From assembly GCF_036850765.1 (NCBI RefSeq), contig NC_089495.1, positions 204,663,847 through 204,727,846 on the forward strand: DNA of 64,000 nt. The letters are read 5' to 3'. Shown piece after piece: positions 55,101 to 63,905 of the stretch (position 1 is the first letter of the stretch; every line of letters starts with the position of its first letter). The position numbers and the translations under genes were made by a program. This DNA comes from Saccopteryx bilineata. Taxonomy: Eukaryota > Chordata > Mammalia > Chiroptera > Emballonuridae. The notes under the pieces were generated by a model. The model saw only the letters and a program-made list of their open reading frames with translations. It was not told where the DNA came from and made no database searches.

Positions 55101-56914
55101 AATGAATAAATGAATAAATAAATAAAAAGAAAGAACGAAAAGCAAGGAAACAATGAACCACTCAATCCAAGATAATGGTTACCTGGGGCGCGGGGACCAC
55201 AAAGAGCTTGTAAAGAGATGGCCGTTGTTCTATTTCTCACATTGGGTGGGTGGGTGGGGGGTAATATGGGTGTTAGCTTTATCACTGCTTTTCATACCTT
55301 GCACATATGTAATCGTTATTCTTACTACGAATTCAATATTTAATTCTTTTTCTCATTTGAAAATCATTCTTCTGCACTCAGTACAATTTTACAAATGTTT
55401 ACGGGGCACTGGGTGTCATGGAGTGACTGGGAATGCCAAACTGCAAGAGACCTCGGCCCTCGTGTAGCTGTCATTATTGTTATTTTTGATGAGGCCCCGG
55501 GAGGCTGCCGTACCTTGATTTTGGCGCCCAGCATCTCCGTGGCGTCCTTCTCCCGCCGCAGGTCCTCCATCTTCTTCTCCTTCTCTCTCAGCAACTTCAT
55601 CTTCTCCTCCGCCACCAAGCTGTGGTCCTCCACAATGGCGCGCTTCTCCGTCTCCAGCTTCTCTTGCTGCTCCCGCCAGTAGTCGTCCTTGTCCTCCGCA
55701 TCCTCCTCGCCCTCCTCCCCGTCCTCCTCCTCCTCTTCCCTGCTGCCACCCCCGCCCCCTTCCCTCCGCTTCTCTCGCCTCTTCCTCCTGCCCACAGACC
55801 GTTTTTCCAGCTGGGCTTTGAGCCGAGCAATCTCTTCCTGGAACTCCCGCAGGAGGGCATCCTTGGGGTCCTCGTTGACCCTGGGCTTGTTCTTAATGTT
55901 TTTGGCACGGTTGGCATACCTCAGCGTGGTCAGGGTCTCCTCCACGTTGTAGGAGGCAGGCCCCACGTTGGCCACCATCACAGTTTTCGCGTTGCCACCG
56001 AGGGAGTCCTGGAGGAGCCTGGTCAGCTTGGAGTCCCGGTACGGAATGTGGGTGCTCTTGCCGTCCACCAGGGCGGAGATGACGTTCCCCAAGGCCGACA
56101 GCGACAGGTTGATCTTGGTGGCCTCCTTCAGCCTTTCCCCCTGCGCTCCGGTCTTGGCTTGCCGCTCGCTGCCCGCCAGGTCTACGAGGTTCAGCTTCCC
56201 GACGCGGATGTGGTTTTCCCCGTCGAGGCCCAGCTCGCTGCACTCGACCGTGATGACAAAGATCGCGTGAGAACGCGAACTGTGCTCGTTCATGTTGGTG
56301 GCGCCGACGGACCGGTTCTGGTTCCCCACGTTCATCACGTGCTCTATCTCCTTCACGCTCTTGGTGACAAAGGAAGACAGGTCCTTCACGTACACGCCCG
56401 TGTCAGGCCGCTCCCTGAGCTCAAGCCTCTTGGTCTGATCCTTGGAGAGCAGATCTCGGATCTCCTCCTGGTAGATCTCTAAGTAGGAAGCCCTGACCAG
56501 GTACTGCTGGTTCTGGGATCGAGAGATATGGGTGAAGATGTGATCAAATGAGTTAGGGATGACCCCTCTTTTTTCAGGGTCGCCCCGGATGCCTTCCATG
56601 GTGTAGGTTTTCCCAGTCCCCGTCTGTCCATAGGCAAAAATGGTCCCGTTGAAACCCTGCAGGACAGAGTCCACCAGCGGCCGGAAGGTCTCGTCGTAGA
56701 GCTCGAACTGCTTGGCGTTCCAGTCGTAGACGGCGTCGAAGGTGAAGGTCTTGGGCATCTCGTGGGCCACACCCCTGGGGTTCTTCACAGACACCTGCCC
56801 CAGCTTCACGTCCACGTCCACCACCTTGTCGTACGCAGCGGCCTTCTCCTTGCCATTCATGGGCCGACAGCGAACCACCACCCGGACGGACTCTGAGCTT
56901 TTCAGCTTGGACAT
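43086..56914 (-). CDS. KIF3B: KIF3B, kinesin-2 motor subunit, complete coding region over eight exons
   Basis: KIF3B pairs with KIF3A and KAP3 to form heterotrimeric kinesin-2, the plus-end microtubule motor of intraflagellar transport and other cargo. Coding exons, in transcript order: 55514-56914, 50919-51020, 50595-50717, 50366-50484, 47845-47958, 47049-47154, 44266-44444, 43086-43188, total 2247 nt = 748 residues plus stop (human about 747). The motor domain spans about residues 9-345 with P-loop GQTGTGKT (96-103), switch I NEHSSRSH (209-216) and switch II DLAGSE (245-250). An acidic/glycine linker (386-411), a coiled coil (about 346-590) and a basic serine-rich tail follow. All junctions are GT/AG and in phase. 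An in-frame TGA (56963-56965) precedes the start, fixing it. Exon 1 (non-coding) is outside the window. Confidence 0.97.
43445..43808 (-). mobile_element. Type D SINE, minus, split by a type B SINE
   Basis: Outer pieces 43445-43484 and 43687-43808 (B-box complement CGGGAATCGAACCGGC, head complement at the end) surround the inner SINE. Confidence 0.82.
43485..43670 (-). mobile_element. Type B SINE, minus orientation
   Basis: Reverse type B ending CCACCACAGGTCAGGC; flanked by a perfect 16-bp duplication TATTTTAGTGATTTTA (43469-43484, 43671-43686). Confidence 0.95.
43980..44130 (+). repeat. LINE-2 3' end fragment
   Basis: L2-like wording 'CTCCTTAGAGTAGGAACCGGGCAC' and 'CTGGACCGTAAGCAGGTGTGTAATGAA'. 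Confidence 0.55.
44266..44444 (-). CDS. KIF3B: KIF3B coding exon 7 (tail)
   Basis: 179 nt encoding [12 protein letters not shown] through STANKRSKA plus two bases. Acceptor TTTTGCAG, donor AG/GTGAGT. Part of the globular tail that contacts the KAP3 adaptor and cargo. Confidence 0.97.
44650..45018 (-). mobile_element. Type A SINE, minus orientation
   Basis: T-rich start through reverse body, ending GCCAACCAGCCAGGGCC. Lies in the KIF3B intron between coding exons 6 and 7, in the same orientation as the gene. Confidence 0.92.
45019..46650 (-). other. KIF3B: KIF3B intron (between coding exons 6 and 7), no repeat recognised
   Basis: About 1.6 kb of mixed sequence. A small GC-rich patch at 45300-45480 contains CGCGCG; no exon was found there. 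Confidence 0.5.
46651..47011 (+). mobile_element. Type A SINE, plus orientation
   Basis: Head GGCCCTGGCTGGCTAAC, B box GGGATCGATTCCC, body and A-rich tail. Ends only 37 bp from the donor side of the 47049-47154 exon. Confidence 0.92.
47049..47154 (-). CDS. KIF3B: KIF3B coding exon 6 (tail)
   Basis: 106 nt encoding the end of E591-region, then [35 protein letters not shown]. Acceptor CTTTCCAG, donor AGG/GTGAGA. Four residues differ from the human sequence as I recall it (T for S, H for Q, W for R, T for A), unusually many for this gene. Confidence 0.95.
47845..47958 (-). CDS. KIF3B: KIF3B coding exon 5
   Basis: 114 nt encoding [37 protein letters not shown] and two bases of E. Acceptor CCCACAG, donor GA/GTAAGT. 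Marks the change from coiled coil to tail. Confidence 0.97.
48014..48216 (+). mobile_element. Type B SINE
   Basis: GCCTGACCTGTGG head to A-rich tail. Target duplication AAGAAYACAGGTGAYG on both sides with two differences. Lies 56 bp upstream of the 47845-47958 exon in transcript terms. Confidence 0.93.
48217..48984 (-). other. KIF3B: KIF3B intron stretch with a 30-bp tandem duplication
   Basis: A MIR- or L2-like fragment at about 48280-48390 and a 30-bp unit repeated twice at 48768-48827. No exon seen. Confidence 0.55.
48985..49345 (+). mobile_element. Old LINE-1 fragments, rearranged
   Basis: 48985-49240 resembles the ORF2 end and 3' part (GCAGCGTTATTCATAATAGC). 49245-49345 resembles an earlier ORF2 part (AACTACATCAAAATTAAAATC). 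The order is therefore not collinear. Confidence 0.65.
49351..49711 (+). mobile_element. Diverged type C SINE
   Basis: Head GACAAGGCAGTGGTACAGTGG, many 'GGCTTGAGC' blocks, CT-rich end and A tail. Confidence 0.85.
49766..49981 (-). mobile_element. Type B SINE, minus orientation
   Basis: Reverse type B ending CCACCACAGGTCAGGC; flanked by AAATGAGGTWACATTT (49750-49765, 49982-49997). Confidence 0.94.
50366..50484 (-). CDS. KIF3B: KIF3B coding exon 4 (coiled coil)
   Basis: 119 nt encoding [16 protein letters not shown] through ELTRELKL plus AA of a split lysine codon. Donor AA/GTAAGT, acceptor GTTCCAG. Strong heptad pattern. Confidence 0.97.
50595..50717 (-). CDS. KIF3B: KIF3B coding exon 3 (coiled coil)
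   Basis: 123 nt = 41 codons, [15 protein letters not shown] through DIKTKKLKK. Acceptor GCCCAG, donor AAG/GTAGGA. Confidence 0.97.
50919..51020 (-). CDS. KIF3B: KIF3B coding exon 2 (coiled coil)
   Basis: 102 nt = 34 codons, [16 protein letters not shown] through KRQEIAEQ. Acceptor CACTCAG, donor CAG/GTAACT. The reading frame is closed on both sides by phase-0 junctions. Confidence 0.97.
51521..51680 (+). mobile_element. Type D SINE
   Basis: Head GCCCTGGCCAGGTAGCTCC, B box CGGTTCGATCCAGTCAGG (two-base deletion), CT-rich segment and 'AATCAATAAATAAATATT' tail. Confidence 0.88.
52923..53480 (-). mobile_element. hAT-type miniature element (second family copy), split by a SINE
   Basis: Inverted copy of the element at 8773-9361. 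Starts CAGGGGTAGTCAACC and ends CAATCACTG. 8-bp target duplication GTGTACAG / GTGTATAG (52915-52922, 53481-53488, one difference). Confidence 0.92.
53155..53344 (-). mobile_element. Type B SINE inside the hAT element
   Basis: Reverse type B; flanked by the perfect 16-bp duplication CAGAATAAATCTTTCT (53139-53154, 53345-53360). Confidence 0.95.
53481..53570 (+). repeat. LINE-1 3' end remnant
   Basis: 'GTAGAACTGGGCACCTGAAGCC' and 'CATCTCACCCCAATAAAATCA' match the 3' end wording seen at 11540-11610. Confidence 0.55.
53578..53913 (+). mobile_element. Type C SINE
   Basis: GCCTGACCAGGCGGTGGCGCAGTAG head, B box GGTTCGAGACCC, 'GGCTTG' blocks and a 23-A tail. Short CTGCATA flanks. Confidence 0.94.
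54731..55138 (+). mobile_element. Diverged type A SINE
   Basis: Head GGAGCTGGTTGGCTCAGTGG, B box GGGTTCGATTTTGGG. The body differs from the other type A copies in its central part (an 'AATTGACTCGAGCG' block and 'TTTCACTTGCAAAGG'), and an AATGAATAAA repeat tail follows. Confidence 0.85.
55140..55350 (+). mobile_element. Old LINE-1 3'UTR fragment
   Basis: 'GATAATGGTTACCTGGGG' and 'TTTTCATACCTTGCACATATG' match old mammalian L1 3' ends by memory. Confidence 0.6.
55514..56914 (-). CDS. KIF3B: KIF3B coding exon 1 (motor domain)
   Basis: 1401 nt = 467 codons in one exon, from [14 protein letters not shown] through MLGAKIK, donor AAG/GTACGG. Contains the whole ATPase motor with intact P-loop, switch I and switch II, the neck, the acidic linker and the first coiled-coil part. 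The splice acceptor (TTTTTAG) is at 56979-56980, leaving 64 nt of 5'UTR in the same exon. Start context GTCACCATGT has A at -3. Confidence 0.98.
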
Positions 56915-56978
56915 GGTGACCTCTGACCCGGTCAGCCTCGAAGGCTCCGAATCCAAAATGACTCAGGAAACTAGGGGC
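56915..56978 (-). other. KIF3B: KIF3B 5'UTR part in the first coding exon
   Basis: 64 nt between acceptor and ATG with an in-frame TGA at 56963-56965 and no upstream ATG. The remaining 5'UTR lies in an exon beyond 64000. Confidence 0.8.
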
Positions 56979-57119
56979 CTAAAAATATAAAGAGAAGCAA
57001 GTAAGAACAGTCGAGTTGCCACTGGGGGCTGCTCATAGCACCTAACACACCCAAGACCCCTCCATCTTGCTCCCCTTCTGACGGCTACATTTGTTAGATG
57101 TTTATTGATTTTACTTTAT

Positions 57120-57461
57120 TATTTTTTTTTTTACAGAGACAGAGAGTGAGTCAGAGAGAGGGATAGACAGGGACAGACAGACAGGAATGGAGAGAGATGA
57201 GAAGCATCAATCATTAGTTTTTCATTGCGCATTGCGACACCTTAGTTGTTCATTGATTGCTTTCTCGTATGTGCCTTGACCGCGGGCCTTCAGCAGACCG
57301 AGTGACCCTGTGCTGGAGCCAGCGACCTTGGGTTCAAGCTGGTGGGCTTTTGCTCAAACCAGATGAGCCCGCGCTCAAGCTGGTGACCTCGGGGTCTCGA
57401 ACCTGGGTCCTCTGCATCCCAGTCCAACGCTCTATCCACTGTGCCACCACCTAGTCAGGCT
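57120..57461 (-). mobile_element. Type C SINE, minus orientation
   Basis: T tail, reverse body, ending CCACCACCTAGTCAGGC. Confidence 0.92.
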
Positions 57462-57469
57462 ATTCATTT

Positions 57470-58110
57470 ATTTTAAATTTTATTTAGACAATTTTAACAG
57501 GGTGACACTGATCAATTAGAGCACATAGATTCAGAGAAAACATCTCCAGGTTATTTTGACGTTTGATTATGTTGTATACCCATCACCCAAAGTCAAATTG
57601 CCCTCCGTCACCTTTTTTTTTTTTTTTAATTTTTTTTTATTTATTCATTTTAGAGAGGAGAGAGAGGACAGAGAGAGAGGGGGGAGGAGCTGGAGGCATC
57701 AACTCCCATATGTGCCTTGACCAGGCAAGCCCAGGGTTTCGAACCGGCGACCTCAGCATTTCCAGGTCGACGCTTTTATCCACTGCGCCACCACAGGTCA
57801 GGCACCGTCACCTTTTATTTGGTTTTCTTTATGCCCCTCCCCTCCTCTACCTCCTCCCTCTCCTCCCTCCCCTCCCCGGGTAACCACTGCACTCTTATCT
57901 ATGTCCATGAGTCTCAATTTTGTGTCCCACCTATGTATGGAATCATACAGTTCTTACTTTTTTCTGATTTACTTATTTCATTCAGTAATGTTATCAAGGT
58001 CCATCCATGTTGTCATAAATGATCCTATGTCATCATTTCTTATGGCTGAATAGGATTCCATAGTATACATGTACCACATCTTCTTTATCCAATCATCTGT
58101 TTATTCACTT
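57470..58110 (-). mobile_element. LINE-1 3' end, minus orientation, split by a SINE
   Basis: Reverse of the L1 3'UTR ('GGGTGACACTGATCAA', 'GTATACCCATCACCCAAAG', pyrimidine tract at about 57835-57878) and ORF2 end ('GTCCCACCTATGTATGGAATC', 'TATGGCTGAATAGGATTCCATAGTATA'). 5'-truncated. Confidence 0.88.
57613..57803 (-). mobile_element. Type B SINE inside the LINE-1 fragment
   Basis: Reverse type B ending CCACCACAGGTCAGGC; CCGTCACC flanks on both sides (57605-57612 and 57805-57812). Confidence 0.9.
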
Positions 58111-58439
58111 TTTAATTTGTCAACTATAGTTTACCTTCAGTGTTATTTCGTACTGGTTACAGGTATGATCAGTTAGATAATCATATGGTTTACCAAGTGT
58201 TGCCCTGATATTTCTAGCACCCACCTAGGACCACAGTGATTATAATATTATTGACTATAGCTGAGAGCTACAGTTAAGAACTTTTCTATACTGTACATTT
58301 CCTCACGGGACCTTAACCAGCTTCAGGGGGAAACATAAGAGCTCTAATCCACCAACAGTGTTAACCAGCTTGCCTTCCCTTCAGTCCTTTCTCTGATAGT
58401 ACACACTGAGGCCGCTGGAAACCTTTTAAAAGCCTGGGT

Positions 58440-58990
58440 AATTTTACATCCTGTTGAACGGCTACAACCTCTGCATAGAGCAATTTGGAACTATCGATCC
58501 AAATTTAAAATGCGCAAGCAGTTGTCTTTCTAAGGATTTACCTTACAGAGACAAGGGTATCTGGACCACCCCAATGCCCGAGAGGGGCTAATTAAATAAA
58601 TTAAGTATATTTAAATTATGCAGTGGAATTCTATGCAGTTACTAAAAAGAACGTACTGATGTAAATGTAGTTTGTGCCTGACCTGTGGCGCAGTGGATAG
58701 AGCATTGACCTGGAAGGCTGAGGTTGCCGGTTCGAAACCCCGGGCTTGCTCAGTCAAGGCACATACAGGAAGCAACTACATGTTGATGCTTCCCGCTCCT
58801 CCTCCCAGCCTCTCTCTCTCTCTCCTCTCTCTAAAATCAGTAAATAAAATCTTTTAAATGTAGTTTGTGATATGTTGTTAAGTGAAAAATGTAGATAAGG
58901 AACAGTGTGTGTAGTGTGTTAGTTTACAGTGTGTTACCAGGGAGATAGAGGCATGTTTATGTTTGACACGCCTACCATACTATTAAAAGT
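58440..58990 (+). mobile_element. Old LINE-1 3' fragment, split by a SINE
   Basis: 'CAGTGGAATTCTATGCAGTTAC' and, after the SINE, 'GATATGTTGTTAAGTGAAAAATG' and 'GGAACAGTGTGTGTAG' match old L1 3' wording. Confidence 0.6.
58677..58855 (+). mobile_element. Type B SINE
   Basis: CCTGACCTGTGGCGCAG head, B-box region and CT-rich end; flanked by AAATGTAGTTTGTG (58663-58676 and 58856-58869). Confidence 0.93.
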
Positions 58991-59314
58991 ATGCAGGCAA
59001 AAGTAGAGATACTAGTGGCCTCAGCAGGGGAACTGTGGGCCTAGGAGGCTCAGAGGTCTGCAGAAAACAAAACAAAAAACAAAAAAACACTTTCTACTGT
59101 AGCTCATCTGCACCATTTAAATTTCCCATCTTGCGCGGAAAACACTTTACCATCCTAAAATCATAAACTATGGCTTGTGCAAAATGTACTCCAATAAATG
59201 AGGACGTGAAGTAACACATTACATAGAAAGCTCTTACCCGATCAATACATTTAGTACAATGTGAGTGCGAATAAGAAAACAGGTGTCAAAAATTTTAAGT
59301 AAAAACAAAGAAGA

Positions 59315-59705
59315 GGCCTAATCAGTCAGTGGAGCAGTGGACAGAGCATCGGACTGGGACACAGAGGACCCAGGTTCAAAACCCCGAGGTTGCCAGCTTG
59401 AGCGCGGGCTCACCGGCTTGAGTGTGGGATCATAGACATGACCCCAGGGTCTCTGGCTTGAAGCGCAAGGTCACTGGCTTGAGCCCAAGATCGCTGCCTT
59501 GAGCAAGGGGTCACTTGGTCTACGTAACCCCTCTCCCCATCAAGGCACATATGAGAAAGCAATCAATGAACAACTAAGGAGACTAAGGAGCCACAACAAA
59601 GAATTGATGCTTCTCATCTCTCTCCCTTCATCTGTCTGTCCCTCTCTCTGTCTCTGTCTCTGTCACAAAAAGAAAACACACACACACACTCATACACACA
59701 CACAG
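59315..59705 (+). mobile_element. Type C SINE with CA microsatellite tail
   Basis: Head GAGGCCTAATCAGTCAGTGG, 'GGCTTGAGC' blocks, CT-rich end, then a CA repeat around 59675-59705. Confidence 0.88.
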
Positions 59706-59834
59706 GAGAACTTCATTTAGTGCCAGAGAACGCAGGCGGCAGACAAAGGGAGATGGGAAGAGTCCCTTGGGAAGACGCAGGGAGCAAGGACCTCATACTC
59801 CTGAAAACCTCGGTACAGGGTTGTTGTTTTTAAA

Positions 59835-59919
59835 AATAGGTGACTCACATGGTTCTTGAAGGGTGACAGGTCCCTCTACCTCGCCTGCTCTCCAGCCATC
59901 CAGTTCCCTGCCCACAAGG
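59835..59919. repeat. Local duplicated block, copy 1
   Basis: Shares ACAGGTCCCTC, ACCTCGCCTGCTCTCCAGCC and CCCTGCCCACAAG with 61338-61433, about 1.5 kb away in direct orientation. Belongs to no repeat I recognise. Confidence 0.75.
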
Positions 59920-60640
59920 TAGGTGTTGCTAGATTTTAACCTTCCCGACCTACACAGTTAATGCATAGCAAGCAAATACGTGTTGCTGTACCCTACCCTC
60001 CACTGACACAAGCGCCGTGTGTTATGCGCAGTAATGCACAGGGCCCTGCATCTTCCTGTTCCCACGAAACCACGTATCTTGGAGCTCGTTCCTTCAGTAA
60101 ATGTAGGGCTGCCTCCCTCTCTGTAGCCGCAGCTATACATCCCCCCGTCTGGAAGCCGTGATTTATTGACCCACTACCCGAGCATGTGAGCTGTCTCCGA
60201 TAGTTGACTGTGAATCACCTCGGACCGCATCCTCTCACGTGGGGACAAGTGTACCTGGGAGCATATGTTTCTAGAAGGGCAATTCCTGGGTGACCGGACA
60301 CATGCATTTGTAATTGTAGTGGCTACATAGAGCAGTGATAAGAACGTATTACTTAGCTGTGAGAATGACCTACCCCAGCCAACCAGAGGGCAGGACAGTG
60401 TGAGGCTGGGCGGGCTGCTCTGGGCACAGGTGCTGGTTAACACAGAAAGTCAATACGTCCCCCACTGATCTTTCACAGAAACTGTTCTGCTGATAAGCAC
60501 ACAGAAACATAAAAAGTTATTTTCATGCGTCTCCTAGTTGTCACATGGAAAAGAATAATGTCTCTAGAACGAAGAACCGGAAGACCTCTTACCCTCTCTG
60601 AACCCTTTTCCTGTACAATCTGTAAGTTAGGAATCCTTCT

Positions 60641-60817
60641 TCCTTTATTTTTTTTAAAAGATTTTATTTTTTAATTTTTAGAGAAAAAGAGAAGGGGGGG
60701 GGGAACAGGAAGCATCAACTCCCATATGAGCCTTGACCGGGCAAGCCCGGGGTTTTGACCAGGTGACCTCAGCGTTCCAGGTCAGCGTTTTATCCACTGC
60801 GCCCCCACAGGTCAGGC
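60641..60817 (-). mobile_element. Diverged type B SINE, minus orientation
   Basis: T/A-rich start, G run at 60694-60702, ends CCCCACAGGTCAGGC; CCTTCTTCC on both flanks. Confidence 0.88.
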
Positions 60818-61337
60818 CCTTCTTCCGACTGAGAGATAAACAGAAACTCAGAAAGGTGGAAGTGCTTTATGAACTAATATAAAGCTGGACTAAAGATAAT
60901 TAATACAGATTCATCCAAATAACCCGGCAAAAGGTCATCCCAGAGATTACCAGTCAGCCCTCATTTCAGGCATTAGACATCACTAGACTAACATTTTCTC
61001 TTCCTCCACTGGCGGGCATCATCCTAAAAGATCAGACTAAACTAAGATCCAAACACTTAACCAATGTTCAGTGAGAAGTAAATCTCAAGTTATTTAGGGG
61101 AAACTGTAAAAGCAGTCCTTTCATTCATCACCTCTAGATGCTGTGAAGACTCTGCCAGACGAGAAGAAACCAGACGCCAGAAAGGCCAGTCCGTCTACTG
61201 CATCTCCTTCTCCAGGGGAGCGGCCCCCAAGCTACCGCTGTGACTAACCTCTTGCCTGTCTGTCTCTCCCTCCATTTTAACAAAATGTCTAGGTGCCAAG
61301 CTCAAACCCCAGGGTTTAAAAAAAAAAAAAAAAAAAA

Positions 61338-61433
61338 ATAGGTGTGACTTACATGGTTCTTGCTTCAAAAGACCCTTTGGTGACAGGTCCCTCAACCTCG
61401 CCTGCTCTCCAGCCACCAGTGCCCTGCCCACAA
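61338..61433. repeat. Local duplicated block, copy 2
   Basis: Follows an A run of about 21 (61318-61338). Similar to 59835-59919 with an extra segment of about 12 bp (CTTCAAAAGACC region). Confidence 0.75.
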
Positions 61434-62547
61434 GACAAGCTCTTACGGCTCCTTTGGGGAGGTCTCTGCTGCAGTGTGGGAACAGTCAGACAACACCCCA
61501 GGCTCGAAGCAGCAACAGAAACGTAAGGAGGCAGGTGGGGAACCGGCCAGTGAAGGTCAGTGAAGATGACCCGTCCCTCCACATTACATACCCCCGAAAG
61601 GAGCAGAGCTGTCCGGCATTCACTTTGAAAAACATGTCCCAAGCCGGCTGCAGGCTGACTTTGATGTTCAGCGGCTCTGTCATAGTCCCATATATTTTTT
61701 TGAGCTCTCCAAAACAATAAAAATGGAGGAGTGATAATGACCCACAATAATCTTAAAAATCTCTTACAATGAAGAAATTCCCAAAGCCCTGAGTTCCCTT
61801 AATTAAATCTCAATTCAGAACACAGAATACCATTTCTTTTCTGAACACACTGAGCTCAACCGAACTCGTCATGTTTTATTAATGTATTATTTCAGGAAGA
61901 TGGACTAATTTAATTTCCTGCCACCAGAGCCTAAAATCTTGCTCTGGGTTCGCCTCAAAGGACAGGGTTTTCTTGGAAGGATGCCCTGATACTCCTTCTT
62001 TACTTTATTACCTTCCTTATTCTTCTTGTAGCCAGTCTAATTACAGTGATAAATCTTTAAAGGAACGCTCAGAATTGCCAGGAAAGATGGAACCACGGGT
62101 CAGCAGCTCATCCCTTTCATCCTGAATCCTTTTTCTGCTAAACTTGTCCTGCTGATGTTAACAAGTACCGTTTGAATGGCCACCACACGTGAGAAAGTGA
62201 GTTTCCCTCCAACTCTATCTCTTCTGTCCTCAGAGGAAATCAGTTACACATTTCTCAGGGCAACCTCATTCTTTCAGACCATTCTCCAAGGCTTTCTTCT
62301 CCAACACACCCCTGCCTTCGCTAGTTCTCACGGAGTCTCACCTCAAATTCTAGAACTAGGTGTAGACTGGCTTCTCAGCAACCATTGATTTCCTATAGAG
62401 ATTCTAGAACAGAAGTCAGAAACTGGTCACATTTTACCCGAAGCATTTTATCTGGCCCACCTGTTGTTAAAAGAGAGAAAATAAAACCTTGAGCAATCCC
62501 ACTTCGATAGATGTATATATATGTCTTGGTGAAAAACCATTGTATAG

Positions 62548-62915
62548 CCCTGGCTGGTTGGCTCAGCAGTAGAGCGTCGGCCTGGTGTGCAGAAGTCCCG
62601 GGTTCTATTCCCGGCCAGGGCACACAGAAGAAGCGCCCATCTGCTTCTCCCCCCCTCCCCCTCTCCTTCCTCTCTGTCTCTCTCTTCCCCTCCCGCAGCC
62701 GAGGCTCCATTGGAGCAAAAGATGGCCCGGGCACTGGGAATGGCTCTGTGGCCTCTGCCTCAGGCGCTAGAATGGCTCTGGATGCAACAGAGCAACCCCC
62801 CAGAGGGGCAGAACATCACCCCCTGGTGGGCATGCCAGGTGGATCCCAGTCGGGCGCATGTAGGAGTCTGTCTGACTGCCTCCCCGTTTCCAGCTTCGGG
62901 AAAAAAAAACAACAA
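62548..62915 (+). mobile_element. Type A SINE
   Basis: Complete copy; flanked by AAAAACCATTGTATAG on both sides (62532-62547 and about 62916-62932). Confidence 0.94.
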
Positions 62916-63149
62916 AAAAAACCATTGTATAGGCACAAAAGAATGCTTCCTAAAGCACTGTTAAACCAGTAGAAAAACTGGAAATAACCTAGACATCCAC
63001 TTATGGGGGAATCCAAAACTAGAATATGGTATATTCATATTATAGACAGTGTACTATTGGATAGTTAAAAGGAATGAATTAGAGCAAGGGTCAGCAAACT
63101 ACAGCCCACAAGCCAAATCCAGCCCACAGCCTGTTTCTTATGTTTTTGT

Positions 63150-63524
63150 GTGTGTGTGTGTTTTTTGTATTTTTCTGAAGCTGGAAACGGGGAGGCAGTC
63201 AGACTCCTGCATGAGCCCGACTAGGATCCACCCGGCACACCCACCAGGGGGCGATGCTCTGCCCATCCGGGGCGTCGCTCTGTAGAGACCAGAGCCACTC
63301 TAGCCGCCTGGGACAGAGGCCATGAAGCCATCCCCAGCGCCCGGGCCATCTTTGCTCCAATGGAGCCTTGGCTGCAGAAGGGGAAGAGAGAGACAGAGAG
63401 GAAGGAGAGGGGGAGGGGTGGAGAAGCAGATGGGCGCCTCTCCTGTGTGCCCTGGCCGGGAATCGAACCAGGGACTCCTGCACGCCAGGCCGACGTTCCA
63501 CCACTGACCCAACCAGCCAGGGCA
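63150..63524 (-). mobile_element. Type A SINE, minus orientation
   Basis: GT-rich tail, reverse body, ending CCAACCAGCCAGGGC. Flanks share ATGTTTTTGT. Confidence 0.92.
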
Positions 63525-63575
63525 TGTTTTTGTTTTTTAAAGGTGTATTTTTTTCCTATTAATATATGTATATAT

Positions 63576-63905
63576 GGCCCTGGCTGGTTGGCTCAGTGGT
63601 GAAGCGTCAGCCCGGCATGTGGAAGTCCTGGGTTCAATTCCTTGTCAGGGCACAGAGGAGAAGCACCCATCTGCTTCTCCATCCCTCCCCCCCTCTCCCT
63701 CTCTTCCCATCTTGCAGCCATGGCTCGATTCATTCCAGCGCTTCACTTCAGCCACTAAAAATGGTTCAGTTGCAAGCATGGCCCCAGATGGGCAGAGCAT
63801 CCATCCACCTCAGACGGGGTTGCCGGGTAGATCCTGGTTGGGGTGCATGCAGGAGTCTATCTCCCCTCCTCTCACTTGGAAAAAGAAAAAGAAAAAAAAT
63901 ATATT
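63576..63905 (+). mobile_element. Diverged type A SINE, plus orientation
   Basis: Head GGCCCTGGCTGGTTGGC. The body resembles the diverged copy at 54731-55138 ('GGCTCGATTCATTCC') more than the common type A. Ends in an A-rich, then TA-rich, stretch. Confidence 0.88.

Larger units (their letters stand above)
51021..55513 (-). other. KIF3B: KIF3B intron between coding exons 1 and 2
   Basis: 4.5 kb with SINEs and one hAT element listed separately. 51680-52914 and 53930-54730 hold no feature I recognise apart from vague old-repeat wording near 51690-51800. 55140-55350 looks like an old L1 3' end. Confidence 0.7.

Noticed and set aside
55622..56482. 286-codon plus-strand open frame
   Set aside because: It is the exact antisense of the KIF3B motor exon, whose minus-strand frame is fully conserved; mirror frames are common in such GC-rich coding exons.
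56915..56956. 14-residue N-terminal extension of KIF3B
   Set aside because: The extension would begin at TTG, not ATG, and an in-frame TGA lies just upstream; the family start is the ATG at 56914.
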